Made by a program: the position numbers and the translations under genes
Notes under the pieces: generated by a model
Database searches by the model: none
What the model was told of the DNA's origin: nothing
The model's input: only the letters and a program-made list of their open reading frames with translations
Shown here: positions 9,259 through 20,794 of the stretch, piece by piece
Layout of the letters: each line of letters begins with the position of its first letter
How positions within the stretch are numbered: position 1 is the first letter of the stretch
Source: Niveispirillum sp.
GTDB lineage: Bacteria; Pseudomonadota; Alphaproteobacteria; Azospirillales; Azospirillaceae
Direction of reading: 5' to 3'
Length of the DNA stretch: 64,000 nucleotides
Assembly (NCBI RefSeq): GCF_017996735.1
Contig: NZ_JAGOGJ010000023.1
Coordinates: forward strand, 1 to 64,000

Positions 9259-11501
9259 AGATTGTACCCCAGGCGCACACCGACGGTCAGCGGCCTTGTC
9301 ACGGCATAGCGGCTATAGACGAACGCTTCGGGATGCACATAGGTGATGGCGTTGCGGTTGGTCAGGTTCTCGCCATACAGCGTGACGGTCAGATCGTTGA
9401 AGGTGATGCCCGTCTGCAGGTTCAGCAGCGTATAGGCGTCGGTGCTGTCATAGGTCGGGCGCGGCACGGTGGGCTTGCCCGGCGTGTTGGGGAACCCGAC
9501 CGGGAACGACCCGACATGCTGGATCTGGAAACTGGTGAAGGCGGGCCGGTCGTCGAACAGCGTGTAGCTGTAGCTGCCGAAGAACGATCCCTGCAGATGC
9601 GGGGAGGCCAGACGTGACCCGTCCACGGCTCCGGAAACCTGCGCCTGCTGCGTCGACAGTTTGGTCACCTTGGCATCGTTCAAGGCGGCGTTCAGACCCA
9701 GGGTCAGGCCGCGTGTGGGCCGCACCGTGACTTCCGCTTCCAGCCCCTTGCTGACCGCCTGGCCGATATTGGTGGCGAACTGCACAGAGTCCGACACGCG
9801 GTTGGCCTGGACCTGCAGGTTCGACCAGTCGATGTAATAGGCGGCCAGATTGGCCGTCAGCTTGCCGTCCAGCCAGGTGCCCTTGATCCCCGCCTCGTAA
9901 TTGGTCAGATCGTCGGAACTGGCGCCGCCGGGAATGACCAGATCGCTTGGGGTAACCGTGCTGACACTGCCGGCCCGCACATTATAGACGGGTGTGCGGT
10001 AACCCGTGGATACCGTCGTATAGAGCGTCATGTTGCGCGACGGCTCATAGGACAGGCTGGCCTTCCAGGAGGATTTTTCGGTCGACGGATAATCGCGGGT
10101 CACCGGTGCCGTGGGCACCAGCGCCAGCGGTCCCCGGATGCCGCCCAGCGCATAGGTGAAATAGGCCGAGTTGAAGCCCGACAGTACATCCACCGTCGTC
10201 TTGTACTTGCCATAGCGCAGGCCGCCGATGGCCGACAGCTTGTCGGTGATGTGCCAGGTCAGTTCCCCGAAGCCGGCCAGTTCATAGGATTCTGCATCCG
10301 TCACATTCGAATAGAAGGTGCCGTCCGGCATCAGGCCGGTGATGCCGCGTGCGGCCAGGAAGTCAGGCCGCGACGCCTGACGCGCATCCAGGAACTGGTC
10401 GCGATGCAGGTAATAGCCGCCCACCGTCCAGTCGAACCGCCCGCCCGTGGCGGAGACCAGCCGCGTTTCCTGCACCAGGGTCTTCCAGACGCCAGTGTTG
10501 AACAGGTCATAGGGGAGTGCCAGATTGAAGGTGCCGGACAGATCGACGTCGAAATGCCCCTTCTGGTGCCCATAGCTGGTCGAGCTGGTCAGGTGTGCCC
10601 AGTCGAAATCATAATCCAGCGTCGCATTATATTGCTGGGTTTGCGACGTATAGAGGTCCGGCATGGTCGTGTAGCGCTTGCGCTTGCCCAGCGACGGGGT
10701 GACCAGCGAGGCGTCTTCCGGCTGGCTGTCCTCATACAGCGCCATCAGCTTCAGGCTGAGCCGTTCGGTCGGCTGCCAGAGCAGCATGGCCCGGCCGCCC
10801 ACACTTTCCAGCGTGTTGGCGTGTTTCTTCCCGGTACCGGTATTCTCCACATAGCCATCTTCGTGCCGGTAGAAGCCGACAACGCGCAGGCCCAGCTTGT
10901 CCTCCACCAGTGGCACGTTCACCATGCCGTTATAGCGCTGGCGCAGACCGTTGGAGGCCGGCGTATAGCCGCCATCCACCGACAGCGACTTGTCGGTCTG
11001 GGTCAGGTCCGGACTTTTGGTCAGGATGCGCAGGGCGCCCGACAGCGAACCCGATCCGAACAGCGTGCCCTGCGGCCCGCGCAGGAATTCCACCCGCTCC
11101 ACATCAAACAGGGTGGGGTCCAGCGTCACCGAATTGCCGATGGTGGTCAGCGGCAGGTCGTTCAGATAGATGGTGGTCGTGCTTTGCAATCCGGCATCAT
11201 AGCCATTGACCGAGATGCCGCGCGTCGTGACGCTGAGATTGTTGCTGCTGCGGTTATCCATCACCACGCCCGGCGTCTCCTTGGCGATGCCTTCGACGCC
11301 GACAATGCCCTTCTGGGTCAGTTCGGTCTGGGTGAAGGCCGTGATGGACAGCGGGACATCCTGCAACCGTTCGGCACGACGGGTCGCCGTCACCACGATC
11401 TCTTCCAGTACCACCGCGTCGTTCGACGGGGTCTGGGCGACAGCGGCGGACGCCGCCGCCAGCAACGCCGTTGCCGACGCCGCGCAAGCTAGGTTTCTCA
11501 A
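9252..11501 (-). CDS. TonB-dependent outer-membrane receptor
   Basis: A 749-aa receptor with a signal peptide (cleavage likely after AVAQ, residue 23), a TonB box around LEEIVVTATRR (residues 32-42), a plug domain (RLQDVPLSITAF to about residue 160) and a C-terminal beta-barrel ending in VGVRLGYNLW. The start codon is TTG, supported by AGGGAGG five bases upstream; no ATG fits the signal peptide. It is the first gene of the minus-strand operon and has an inverted repeat in its promoter region. It lacks an FecA-like N-terminal signalling domain. Because it sits with esterases, a glucosidase and a CoA ligase rather than siderophore genes, import of a conjugated organic substrate is more likely than iron uptake. 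Confidence 0.93.
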   Translation of the reverse strand: MRNLACAASATALLAAASAAVAQTPSNDAVVLEEIVVTATRRAERLQDVPLSITAFTQTELTQKGIVGVEGIAKETPGVVMDNRSSNNLSVTTRGISVNGYDAGLQSTTTIYLNDLPLTTIGNSVTLDPTLFDVERVEFLRGPQGTLFGSGSLSGALRILTKSPDLTQTDKSLSVDGGYTPASNGLRQRYNGMVNVPLVEDKLGLRVVGFYRHEDGYVENTGTGKKHANTLESVGGRAMLLWQPTERLSLKLMALYEDSQPEDASLVTPSLGKRKRYTTMPDLYTSQTQQYNATLDYDFDWAHLTSSTSYGHQKGHFDVDLSGTFNLALPYDLFNTGVWKTLVQETRLVSATGGRFDWTVGGYYLHRDQFLDARQASRPDFLAARGITGLMPDGTFYSNVTDAESYELAGFGELTWHITDKLSAIGGLRYGKYKTTVDVLSGFNSAYFTYALGGIRGPLALVPTAPVTRDYPSTEKSSWKASLSYEPSRNMTLYTTVSTGYRTPVYNVRAGSVSTVTPSDLVIPGGASSDDLTNYEAGIKGTWLDGKLTANLAAYYIDWSNLQVQANRVSDSVQFATNIGQAVSKGLEAEVTVRPTRGLTLGLNAALNDAKVTKLSTQQAQVSGAVDGSRLASPHLQGSFFGSYSYTLFDDRPAFTSFQIQHVGSFPVGFPNTPGKPTVPRPTYDSTDAYTLLNLQTGITFNDLTVTLYGENLTNRNAITYVHPEAFVYSRYAVTRPLTVGVRLGYNLW

Positions 11502-11751
11502 TTTTTCCTCCCTGTTTCGGCGGCGTCTTGGCGACGCTTTTGCGCGAATGGACTGACGTTCTCATACCGTCCGGCCATCGTCAATACTGACTGACACGGA
11601 AGTCAGTATTAATTTTCCGGTCAGAGGCGTCGTGGCATAAAAATGGTACGATCGATCAAAATATGTTGACCGCCATCAGGGGCATCCCGTATTCGATGCC
11701 ATCGTCAAGGGACTGTGCGTCCCGCCCCGGAACCTGACAGGAGTGGTTCTC
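11502..11751. promoter_or_regulatory. Divergent promoter region with perfect 10-bp inverted repeat
   Basis: This 250-bp gap separates the TonB receptor (minus) from the acyl-CoA dehydrogenase (plus). It contains AATACTGACT at 11583-11592 and its exact reverse complement AGTCAGTATT at 11601-11610, with an 8-bp spacer. The size and symmetry fit a TetR-type operator. The two candidate regulators are encoded at 6811-7518 and 13630-14874. One site here could control both directions. The assignment to a regulator is inference. Confidence 0.6.
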
Positions 11752-13554
11752 ATGTCCCTGGTCGTGCATCGCCGGAACCTGGACTTCTTGCTTTATGAGA
11801 CCTTGGGCTTTGGGACGGTGCTGTCGGCCCCACGCTTCGCCGGCTATGACCGCGCGGCGGTGGATGCGGTCCTGGATACCGTCCAGGCCATTGCGGAGAA
11901 CGAATTTCTGCCCTGTGCGGCCGATCTTGACGCGCATGAGCCGCATTTCACCGAGGGGCGGGTGCAGGTCGATGCGCGGGTCAGACGGGCGCTGGGGGCC
12001 TGCGCGGAAGCCGGTCTTTTCTCTGCCGGTTTTGATCATGAACTGGGCGGGCTGGGGATGCCGGCCACGGTGACGATGCTGATCAACGGCATCCTGGCCG
12101 CCGCCAATATCGGCATCGCCAATTACCAGCTTCTGACCGTGGCCGGCGCCAACATGCTGGCGTCTTTTGGTACGGATGAACAGAAATTGCTGTTCCTGCG
12201 GCCCATGATGGAAGGGCGCTGGTTCGGCACCATGTGCCTGTCGGAGCCGCAGGCGGGGTCGTCGCTGTCCGATATCCGCACCCGCGCGGAACCGCTGGAA
12301 GGACGCCTGCACCGCATCACCGGTACCAAGATGTGGATTTCCGGCGGCGATCATGACCTGACGGAAAACATCGTCCATATGGTTCTGGCGCGCCGTCCCG
12401 ACGGGCCGCCGGGGGTGAAGGGCCTGTCCCTGTTCATCGTGCCCAAATACCGGGTCGGGGCGGATGGCACGCCGGGGGAATTCAACAATATCGCGCTGGC
12501 CGGCCTGAACCATAAGATGGGGCAGCGCGGGACCACCAACTGTCTGTTAAATTTCGGGGAAGGCGGCGACTGCCTGGGCTATCTGCTGGGCGAGCCGCAC
12601 CAGGGCCTTGCCTGCATGTTCCATATGATGAACGAGGCGCGGATCGGCGTCGGTGCCAATTCCGCCATGTCGGCACAGGCGGGATATCTCTATTCCCTGG
12701 ACTATGCCCGCACCCGGCCCCAGGGGCGTCCCTTGCGCAACAAGGACGCCACCACGCCGCAGGTGCCGATCATCGAGCATGCGGATGTGCGCCGCATGCT
12801 GCTGGCCCAGAAGGTGGCCGTGGAGGGGGCGCTGGCCCTGTCCTGCTATTGCACGATGCTGGTCGACCGGATGGCGACAGCCACGGACGAGACGGAACGG
12901 CGCGACCTGCACCTGCTGCTGGAACTGTTGACCCCGATGGCCAAATCCTGGCCCGCAGAACATTGCCTGGAAGCCAACAAGCTGGCCATCCAGGTGCTGG
13001 GCGGATACGGCTATACCCGCGATTATCCGGTGGAGCGCCATTACCGCGACAACCGCCTGAACGCCATCCATGAAGGCGCCTATGGCATCCACGGGCTGGA
13101 CCTGCTGGGCCGCAAGGTGCGGATGGAAGGCGGATGGGCTATGGATCTGCTGGTGCTGGAGATCGGCCAGACCCAGGACGCGGCAGAGGCCCAGGGCGGT
13201 TTCGGTGACGAGATCGACGCCCTGCATGGTGCGCTGGCGGGGCTGGGCCGTGCCACCCGCGCCGTGCTTGCCTGCAAGGACCCTGAACATGCCCTGGCCA
13301 ACGCCACCCTGTACCTGGATGGTTTCGGCCAGATTGTGATTGCCTGGCTGTGGTTGAAGCAGGCCGTGGCCGCCAGCCGGGCGCTGGAAAGCGGGACCGG
13401 TGCGGGGGAGACGGATTTCCACCAGGGCAAGATCGCCGCCTGCCGGTATTTTTTCCGCTACGAACTGCCCCGCGCCCTGCCCTTGCTGGTTCTGGTGGAA
13501 CGGCTGGACAGCACCTGCCTCGACGTCACGCCGGCGCAGTTCCTGGGTGACTGA
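11752..13554 (+). CDS. Acyl-CoA dehydrogenase, large (about 600 aa) type
   Basis: A 600-aa flavoprotein of the acyl-CoA dehydrogenase superfamily, longer than the usual 380 aa because of a C-terminal extension as in DmdC-type enzymes. Visible landmarks are MCLSEPQAGSSLSDI (flavin and substrate binding), KMWISGGDHDL, the NEARIGVG helix and the C-terminal QVLGGYGYTRDYPVERHYRD segment. The ATG at 11752 is preferred over an in-frame GTG at 11743 because AGGAG lies eight bases before it. It introduces the alpha-beta double bond in an acyl-CoA, the expected step after the ligase at 5184-6785. It is divergent from the receptor operon. Chain type is not determinable. Confidence 0.92.
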   Translation: MSLVVHRRNLDFLLYETLGFGTVLSAPRFAGYDRAAVDAVLDTVQAIAENEFLPCAADLDAHEPHFTEGRVQVDARVRRALGACAEAGLFSAGFDHELGGLGMPATVTMLINGILAAANIGIANYQLLTVAGANMLASFGTDEQKLLFLRPMMEGRWFGTMCLSEPQAGSSLSDIRTRAEPLEGRLHRITGTKMWISGGDHDLTENIVHMVLARRPDGPPGVKGLSLFIVPKYRVGADGTPGEFNNIALAGLNHKMGQRGTTNCLLNFGEGGDCLGYLLGEPHQGLACMFHMMNEARIGVGANSAMSAQAGYLYSLDYARTRPQGRPLRNKDATTPQVPIIEHADVRRMLLAQKVAVEGALALSCYCTMLVDRMATATDETERRDLHLLLELLTPMAKSWPAEHCLEANKLAIQVLGGYGYTRDYPVERHYRDNRLNAIHEGAYGIHGLDLLGRKVRMEGGWAMDLLVLEIGQTQDAAEAQGGFGDEIDALHGALAGLGRATRAVLACKDPEHALANATLYLDGFGQIVIAWLWLKQAVAASRALESGTGAGETDFHQGKIAACRYFFRYELPRALPLLVLVERLDSTCLDVTPAQFLGD

Positions 13555-13629
13555 ATTGTCCGACCGGGGGCTTGCCGCGCGGGCTTACGGGGCGGTAGTT
13601 TTGCGCCACCGAACAGCGCCGTGGGTGCC

Positions 13630-14874
13630 ATGAGTGAGCAAGCCGCATCCGGGCCGATCGAACGACGTCGCGGAGAAAAGCAGGAACGATCCCAGCAGCG
13701 CCGGGCCCGCATGGTGGATGCCATTGTCGCGCTGCTGGCAAGCCATGGCATCGCGGGCCTGACGCACCGGCTGGTGGCGCGGGAGGCCGGTGTCTCGTTG
13801 GCCGCCACCACCTACTATTTCGACAGCAAGTTCGACATGGTTGCGGCCGCGTCGAACCGGATATTGGACGGTTACAGGTCGGCGTTCCAGCGCGCAGCCC
13901 GATCCGGTCGCCATGTGTCCGTCCATGATTATGTTGTCCGGCTGCTGATCAACGCCGTGGAGCGCGATCGGACGGGTTCCGTCTGCTGGACGGAGATCAT
14001 GCTGGATGCCCCGCGCCATGCGGAAAGCCTGGCCCTGGCCCAGGAATGGTTCGCCGGCCTGCCGATGATCTGGGAAGGCATCGCCGGGGCGACGGGTGTG
14101 CCGACCCCGCAGGCGGCCGCCCGTTCGGCCGTCGATACGGTCATCGGCCTGATGCTGATGGTGCTGGGCTTGGGGCTGACGGAGGCGCAGGTCGCCGCCG
14201 TCTTCCTGCACGGTGCCGCGCCACAGCACGCCTGGGCGCCGTCCTCTGCCGTTGCCGTCCCACCGGCGGCCAAGCCCGGGCGTAAATCGGCCGAAACGCG
14301 CGACAGGATCATTGCCGCCGCCATCGCCATCCTGACGCGGGACGGCAGCGCCGCCGTCAGTTACCGGACGGTTGCTGTGCAGGCGGGGTTGGCCCCGGCG
14401 GGCCCGGCCTACCATTTCCCGACGGTGGAAGGCCTGCTGGCCGCTGCCCAGGCGCAGTTGTTCGAGAATTCGAAGCAGCGTTACCGGCTTGCCGCCGCCA
14501 TGGACAGTGGCCCGCATGATCTGGAACGCCTGATCGACCGGACCGCCGTCGTGTTCCTGCGCGAAGTGACGGCCTTCGGTGATCAGAACCTGGCCAATTT
14601 CACCATCTGGCTGGAGGCATCGCGGCGACCGGAGCTGCGCCCCATGATCTGGAACAGCGTCACCGACCAGATCAGGGCCTGGAATCATGTGCTGGAAACC
14701 ATGGGCGTTGCCTTGCGCCCGTTGGATGCCCTGTTGCCGCAATGTATTTTTATCGGAAAGCTGGTGCGGCTGCTGGCTGTCGGTGCCCCGTTGCAGGAAC
14801 TGGAAAATGTGCGCCGCGACTTTGCCGCCGACCTGACTGCCTTGGTGGAAAGGCGTTTCTGGCTCTCACCGTGA
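13630..14874 (+). CDS. Tandem (double) TetR family regulator
   Basis: A 414-aa protein containing two complete TetR-type modules in one chain. The first helix-turn-helix is at about residues 42-65 (LTHRLVAREAGVSLAAT, then YYFDSK). The second is at about 242-264 (VSYRTVAVQAGLAPAGP, then YHFPTVEG). A hinge rich in Ala and Pro (about residues 197-220) joins them. Typical TetR proteins are about 200 aa and dimerise; this one could act as an intramolecular dimer or read two half-sites. The ATG at 13630 is used; an in-frame GTG at 13621 is possible and neither has a strong ribosome-binding site. It is 75 bp after the acyl-CoA dehydrogenase, on the same strand. Confidence 0.85.
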   Translation: MSEQAASGPIERRRGEKQERSQQRRARMVDAIVALLASHGIAGLTHRLVAREAGVSLAATTYYFDSKFDMVAAASNRILDGYRSAFQRAARSGRHVSVHDYVVRLLINAVERDRTGSVCWTEIMLDAPRHAESLALAQEWFAGLPMIWEGIAGATGVPTPQAAARSAVDTVIGLMLMVLGLGLTEAQVAAVFLHGAAPQHAWAPSSAVAVPPAAKPGRKSAETRDRIIAAAIAILTRDGSAAVSYRTVAVQAGLAPAGPAYHFPTVEGLLAAAQAQLFENSKQRYRLAAAMDSGPHDLERLIDRTAVVFLREVTAFGDQNLANFTIWLEASRRPELRPMIWNSVTDQIRAWNHVLETMGVALRPLDALLPQCIFIGKLVRLLAVGAPLQELENVRRDFAADLTALVERRFWLSP

Positions 14875-15005
14875 TGTCGATGCAGGTTTTCTTCACCCCG
14901 CAGGTCAGCCGGGTGCCATACAGGATCAGCAGCAACCGGGCGCCGCGACGCCGAAATGGGCGCGGCCATCTGGTGATCACGATGTCGCGCGTTGAAGCGC
15001 TCCGG

Positions 15006-15030
15006 CTTCTGGGGTAGAAGCGGATATAAT
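15006..15030 (+). promoter_or_regulatory. Candidate promoter and operator of the Gal-like gene
   Basis: A consensus -10 hexamer TATAAT lies at 15025-15030, 24 bp before the ATG at 15055. No good -35 element is spaced to match it. Instead an inverted repeat CTTCT-GGGGT-AGAAG occupies 15006-15020, where an activator or repressor could bind. This is motif reading only. Confidence 0.4.
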
Positions 15031-15054
15031 ATTATTAAATGGGATCATGCGCGG

Positions 15055-15972
15055 ATGATCAGACTTGGACTTGTCGGGGTCGGTAAGATCGCGCGGGATC
15101 AACATGTCCCGGCCTTGTCGAAAAGCGCTGATTTCGTGCTGACGGCGACGGCGAGCCGTCAGGGCACTGTGGACGGCGTCGCGGGGTACGCATCGGTTGA
15201 AGAGATGCTGGCGGCCCGGCCCGACATCCAGGCCGTGTCGCTCTGCACCCCGCCCGGCGGGCGGTTCGAACAGGCGATGGTCGCCATCCGGGCCGGCAAG
15301 GATCTGATGCTGGAAAAGCCGCCCGCGGCCACGGTGTCGGAGGTGGAGGCGCTGGCCCAGGAAGCGCGCAAGCACGGCACGGTTCTGTTTACCACCTGGC
15401 ATTCCCGCGAGGCGGCGGAGGTCGATGCCGCCCGCGATTGGCTGGCATCGCGCCGGATTGATGCGGTGCGCATCCGCTGGATGGAGAATATCCGGCAATG
15501 GCATCCCGGTCAGGATTGGATCCTGGCAGCCGGTGGTTTCGGTGTCTTCGATCCGGGCATCAACGCGCTGTCCATCGCCACGCGCATCCTGCCGGAAGCG
15601 CTGACAGTGCTGGATGCGGAGCTGGAGGTGCCGTCGAACCGCGTCAGCCCCATTGCCGCATCGATCCGGTTCCGCACCGGTGACGCGCCCGGCGACGTCC
15701 GCCTGGATTTCCTGCAGACCGGCCGGCAGACCTGGGACATCGAGGTCGACACCGATGCCGGCATGCTGCGCCTTGGCATGGGCGGCAGCATCCTGGAACT
15801 GCCCGGCCAGCCGCCGGTGAGTGGCGCTGACGAGGAATATGCCCGTCTTTACAAGCGGTTCGCAGAACTGGTGCGCACGCGCCAGAGCGATGTGGACTTG
15901 CGCCCGCTGCTGTTTGTGGCCGACAGTTTTATGATCGCCACGCGCCATCTGGTGGCCCCTTTCGACTTCTAG
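15055..15972 (+). CDS. Gfo/Idh/MocA oxidoreductase, D-galactose 1-dehydrogenase-like
   Basis: A 305-aa NAD(P)-dependent dehydrogenase. The Rossmann motif GLVGVGKIA is at residues 5-13, EKPP at 87-90 carries the family lysine, and HPGQDWI and GVFDPGINALSI match the galactose 1-dehydrogenase (Gal) of pseudomonads as I remember it. That enzyme oxidises D-galactose to galactonolactone at the start of the De Ley-Doudoroff route. The start at 15055 (MIRLGLVG) is chosen from the fold; the upstream in-frame codons overlap the promoter. No other galactose gene is adjacent, so another aldose, such as one freed by a nearby glycosidase, is also possible. Confidence 0.8.
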   Translation: MIRLGLVGVGKIARDQHVPALSKSADFVLTATASRQGTVDGVAGYASVEEMLAARPDIQAVSLCTPPGGRFEQAMVAIRAGKDLMLEKPPAATVSEVEALAQEARKHGTVLFTTWHSREAAEVDAARDWLASRRIDAVRIRWMENIRQWHPGQDWILAAGGFGVFDPGINALSIATRILPEALTVLDAELEVPSNRVSPIAASIRFRTGDAPGDVRLDFLQTGRQTWDIEVDTDAGMLRLGMGGSILELPGQPPVSGADEEYARLYKRFAELVRTRQSDVDLRPLLFVADSFMIATRHLVAPFDF

Positions 15973-16066
15973 ACCGGTTTTCGGTTGAGGGGGAACTGTT
16001 CCGGCCATGCCTTATGCCGAAAAAATATCAGATAAATAAGATGTAATCGTGATGGTCCGCGTACCG

Positions 16067-16099
16067 GGGGCATAAGTGAATTTTTACTTTTAGCCCCCT
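16067..16099 (+). promoter_or_regulatory. Hairpin in the kdp leader region
   Basis: GGGGGC (16067-16072) pairs with GCCCCC (16094-16099), and inside it AAGT pairs with ACTT around an AT-rich loop. It lies about 85 bp before the small ORF at 16183 in the 210-bp gap between the Gal-like gene and kdp. It could be a terminator of the preceding gene or a leader structure; there is no clear U-run after it. Confidence 0.35.
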
Positions 16100-16182
16100 G
16101 AATCCCCATCGAACATTGAGGCCCGCTTGTTTTCCAATGCATCCGATGCCGTGCGTCCGCGCGGGGAACGATGTGGGAAACC

Positions 16183-16266
16183 ATGACAGACATTTTGATG
16201 ATCGCGCTGGTCCTGGGGCTGTTCGCCCTTGGCATCGGCTACGCCTACGCTTGCGAGGGAGTGTGA
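16183..16266 (+). CDS. Small membrane protein ahead of kdpF
   Basis: A 27-codon ORF, MTDILMIALVLGLFALGIGY followed by AYACEGV. It is one hydrophobic helix with short polar ends. It ends 4 bp before kdpF. Similar tiny membrane ORFs ending in a short Cys-containing tail occur upstream of kdpF in other alphaproteobacteria as I recall, so this is probably a real gene and not a leader peptide. An in-frame ATG at 16171 would add four residues and has a better placed GGGGA. It may be an accessory peptide of the Kdp K+ pump. Function is inferred from position only. Confidence 0.55.
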   Translation: MTDILMIALVLGLFALGIGYAYACEGV

Positions 16267-16270
16267 GGCG

Positions 16271-16357
16271 ATGCTGGATTTGATCCTGGGGATCGTCACG
16301 GCCGTGGGCCTTGCCCTCTATCTGATCCATGTCCTGTGCCGGCCCGAGCGTTATTGA
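16271..16357 (+). CDS. kdpF: K+-transporting ATPase small subunit KdpF
   Basis: A 28-aa single-helix peptide, MLDLILGIVTAVGLALYLIH then VLCRPERY. The RPE motif after the helix is the hallmark of KdpF. GAGGCG directly precedes the ATG. It stabilises the KdpABC complex in the inner membrane. It is followed by kdpA after 27 bp, the standard kdpFABC order. Confidence 0.88.
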   Translation: MLDLILGIVTAVGLALYLIHVLCRPERY

Positions 16358-16384
16358 ACGCCGCCGGATAGCGGAGTTTCCGAC

Positions 16385-18094
16385 TTGACCCTGATTGGCT
16401 GGATACAGATTGCGCTGTTCTGCGCGATCATCATTGCCGTCACGCGGCCGCTGGGCGGCTACATGACGCGCATCTTCGCGGGTGAACGCACCCTGCTTTA
16501 CCCTGTGCTGCGGCCGGTGGAGGCGGGCTTCTACAAGCTGGCCGGTGTCGATGACCGGACCGAACAGCATTGGCTGACCTATGCGGTGGCCATGCTGCTG
16601 TTCAATCTGGCTGGTGTGGCCTTTCTTTACGCCGTTCTGCGGTTCCAGGACCTGCTGCCGCTCAACCCGCAGGGGTTGCCGGCAGTGGCGCCGGAACTGG
16701 CCTTCAACACGGCCATCAGCTTCGTTACCAACACGAACTGGCAATCCTATGGTGGTGAAACCACCATGAGCTATCTCAGCCAGATGACGGGGCTGACGGT
16801 GCAGAATTTTCTGTCGGCGGCGACGGGCATCGCGCTGGCGCTGGCGCTGGTACGCGGCTTTGCCCGCCGGTCGGCGCGGACCATCGGCAATTTCTGGGTC
16901 GATATGACCCGTGCCACGCTGTACCTGCTGCTGCCGATCAGTATCCTGGCCGCGCTTTTCTTCGTCTGGCAGGGTGTGCCGCAGAATTTCGACGCCTATG
17001 CCATGGCCACCACGGTGGAGGGCGCGAAGCAGACCATCGCCCAGGGGCCGGTTGCCAGCCAGTTGGCCATCAAGATGCTGGGCACCAATGGTGGCGGCTT
17101 CTTCAACGCCAATTCGGCCCATCCCTATGAGAATCCCACGGCCCTGTCGAACTTTGTGCAGATGGTGATGATCTTCGCCATCGGTGCCGGTCTGACCAAT
17201 CTGTTCGGTCGCGCGGTCGGCAATGAAAAGCAGGGCTGGGCCATCCTGGGGGCCATGGGCGTGCTGTTCCTGGCGGGCGTCACGGTGACGTGGTGGGCGG
17301 AGGCCGGCGGCAATCCCCTGTTTGCCGGGTTCCATATCGATCAGACCCTGGGCAACATGGAAGGCAAGGAGGTGCGGTTCGGCACCGCCATGTCGGCGCT
17401 TTTTGCCGTCATCACCACCGCTGCATCCTGTGGCGCCGTGAACGCCATGCATGACAGTTTCATGCCGCTGGGCGGCATGGTGCCCATGGTGAACATGCTG
17501 CTGGGAGAGATCATCGTGGGCGGCGTGGGGGCGGGCCTGTACGGCATGCTGCTGATGGCCGTCATTACGCTGTTCGTGGCTGGCCTGATGGTGGGCCGCA
17601 CGCCGGAATATGTCGGCAAGAAGCTGGAAGCGCGGGAAATCAAGATGACCGTCCTGGCCATCCTGGCCATGCCGGCCATGATCCTGGCCTTCACGGCCGT
17701 GGCCCTGGTCATTCCCGATGGCCTGTCGGGTATCCAGGATGCGGGGCCGCATGGCTTTTCCGAAGTCTTCTATGCCTACAGCTCCGCCGCCGCCAACAAT
17801 GGCAGCGCCTTTGCCGGCCTGACCGCCAGCAACGTCTGGTACACGGTGACGCTGGGCATCGCGATGTTTGTGGGGCGTTTCCTGATCATCGTGCCCATGC
17901 TGGCCGCTGCCGGGTCGCTGGCGGCGAAAAAACTGGTGCCCCCCTCGGCCGGCAGCTTCCCCACCACGGGGCTACTGTTCGTCGGGTTGCTGGTGGGTGT
18001 GATCCTGATCGTCGGCGGGTTGACCTATTTCCCCGCCTTGTCGCTGGGGCCGGTGGTCGAGCATCTGATGCTGACCGCCGCCGTGCAACCCTGA
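16385..18094 (+). CDS. kdpA: K+-transporting ATPase subunit KdpA
   Basis: A 569-aa inner-membrane K+-channel-like subunit of the high-affinity Kdp pump. The start is TTG (16385), with GCGGAG eight bases upstream. Selectivity-filter-like loops are visible: [27 protein letters not shown], and [15 protein letters not shown]. Length and N-terminus (polytopic, [12 protein letters not shown]) are normal for the family. It selects K+ and passes it to KdpB. The gene is in a tight operon with kdpF and kdpB. Confidence 0.97.
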   Translation: MTLIGWIQIALFCAIIIAVTRPLGGYMTRIFAGERTLLYPVLRPVEAGFYKLAGVDDRTEQHWLTYAVAMLLFNLAGVAFLYAVLRFQDLLPLNPQGLPAVAPELAFNTAISFVTNTNWQSYGGETTMSYLSQMTGLTVQNFLSAATGIALALALVRGFARRSARTIGNFWVDMTRATLYLLLPISILAALFFVWQGVPQNFDAYAMATTVEGAKQTIAQGPVASQLAIKMLGTNGGGFFNANSAHPYENPTALSNFVQMVMIFAIGAGLTNLFGRAVGNEKQGWAILGAMGVLFLAGVTVTWWAEAGGNPLFAGFHIDQTLGNMEGKEVRFGTAMSALFAVITTAASCGAVNAMHDSFMPLGGMVPMVNMLLGEIIVGGVGAGLYGMLLMAVITLFVAGLMVGRTPEYVGKKLEAREIKMTVLAILAMPAMILAFTAVALVIPDGLSGIQDAGPHGFSEVFYAYSSAAANNGSAFAGLTASNVWYTVTLGIAMFVGRFLIIVPMLAAAGSLAAKKLVPPSAGSFPTTGLLFVGLLVGVILIVGGLTYFPALSLGPVVEHLMLTAAVQP

Positions 18095-18111
18095 GCGGCC
18101 GGAGAAAAATC

Positions 18112-20202
<2,091 letters not shown>

Positions 20203-20214
20203 GGAGTTGCCATC

Positions 20215-20781
20215 ATGTTGAAGGAAATGCGCCCCGCGCTGGTCCTGCTGGTCCTGTTCACCCTTCTGTGCGGGATTGGTTATCCCCTGGCCGTGACCGG
20301 CATGGCCAAGGCCCTTTTTCCCTGGCAGGCGTCCGGCAGCCTGATCCGCGGTGCCGATGGTGCGATCGTCGGCGCCGAACTGATCGGTCAGGATTTCAAG
20401 GGTGAACGCTATTTCTGGCCGCGCCCGTCGGCGGCGGGCGGCGGTTATGATGCCGGCGCCTCCTCCGGGTCGAACCTGGGACCGACCAGCGGTCCCCTGA
20501 TCGAGCGGGTCAGAAACGAGGCGGAGCGCCTGCAGGCTGGTGAGGCCGACAAGGTTCCCGTTGACCTTGTCACGGCGTCGGGGAGCGGCCTTGATCCCCA
20601 TATCTCTCCGGCTGCCGCCCGGTATCAGGTGGCCCGCGTCGCCCAGGCCCGGGGTCTGGGCCGGGCGGAGGTCGGGCGTCTGGTTGACGCGCATGTGGAA
20701 CAACCGCTGCTGGGACTGTTCGGGGAACCGCGCGTCAATGTTCTGAAATTGAACCTGGCCCTGGACGCACTGGCCCGCTAA
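20215..20781 (+). CDS. kdpC: K+-transporting ATPase subunit KdpC
   Basis: A 188-aa subunit with one N-terminal transmembrane helix ([20 protein letters not shown]) and a periplasmic domain. Family landmarks are GEDF-type [27 protein letters not shown] and the C-terminal [16 protein letters not shown] precedes the ATG. It assembles the KdpABC complex and raises ATP affinity. It follows kdpB by 12 bp. Confidence 0.97.
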   Translation: MLKEMRPALVLLVLFTLLCGIGYPLAVTGMAKALFPWQASGSLIRGADGAIVGAELIGQDFKGERYFWPRPSAAGGGYDAGASSGSNLGPTSGPLIERVRNEAERLQAGEADKVPVDLVTASGSGLDPHISPAAARYQVARVAQARGLGRAEVGRLVDAHVEQPLLGLFGEPRVNVLKLNLALDALAR

Positions 20782-20794
20782 GCCGCCTCTGCCC

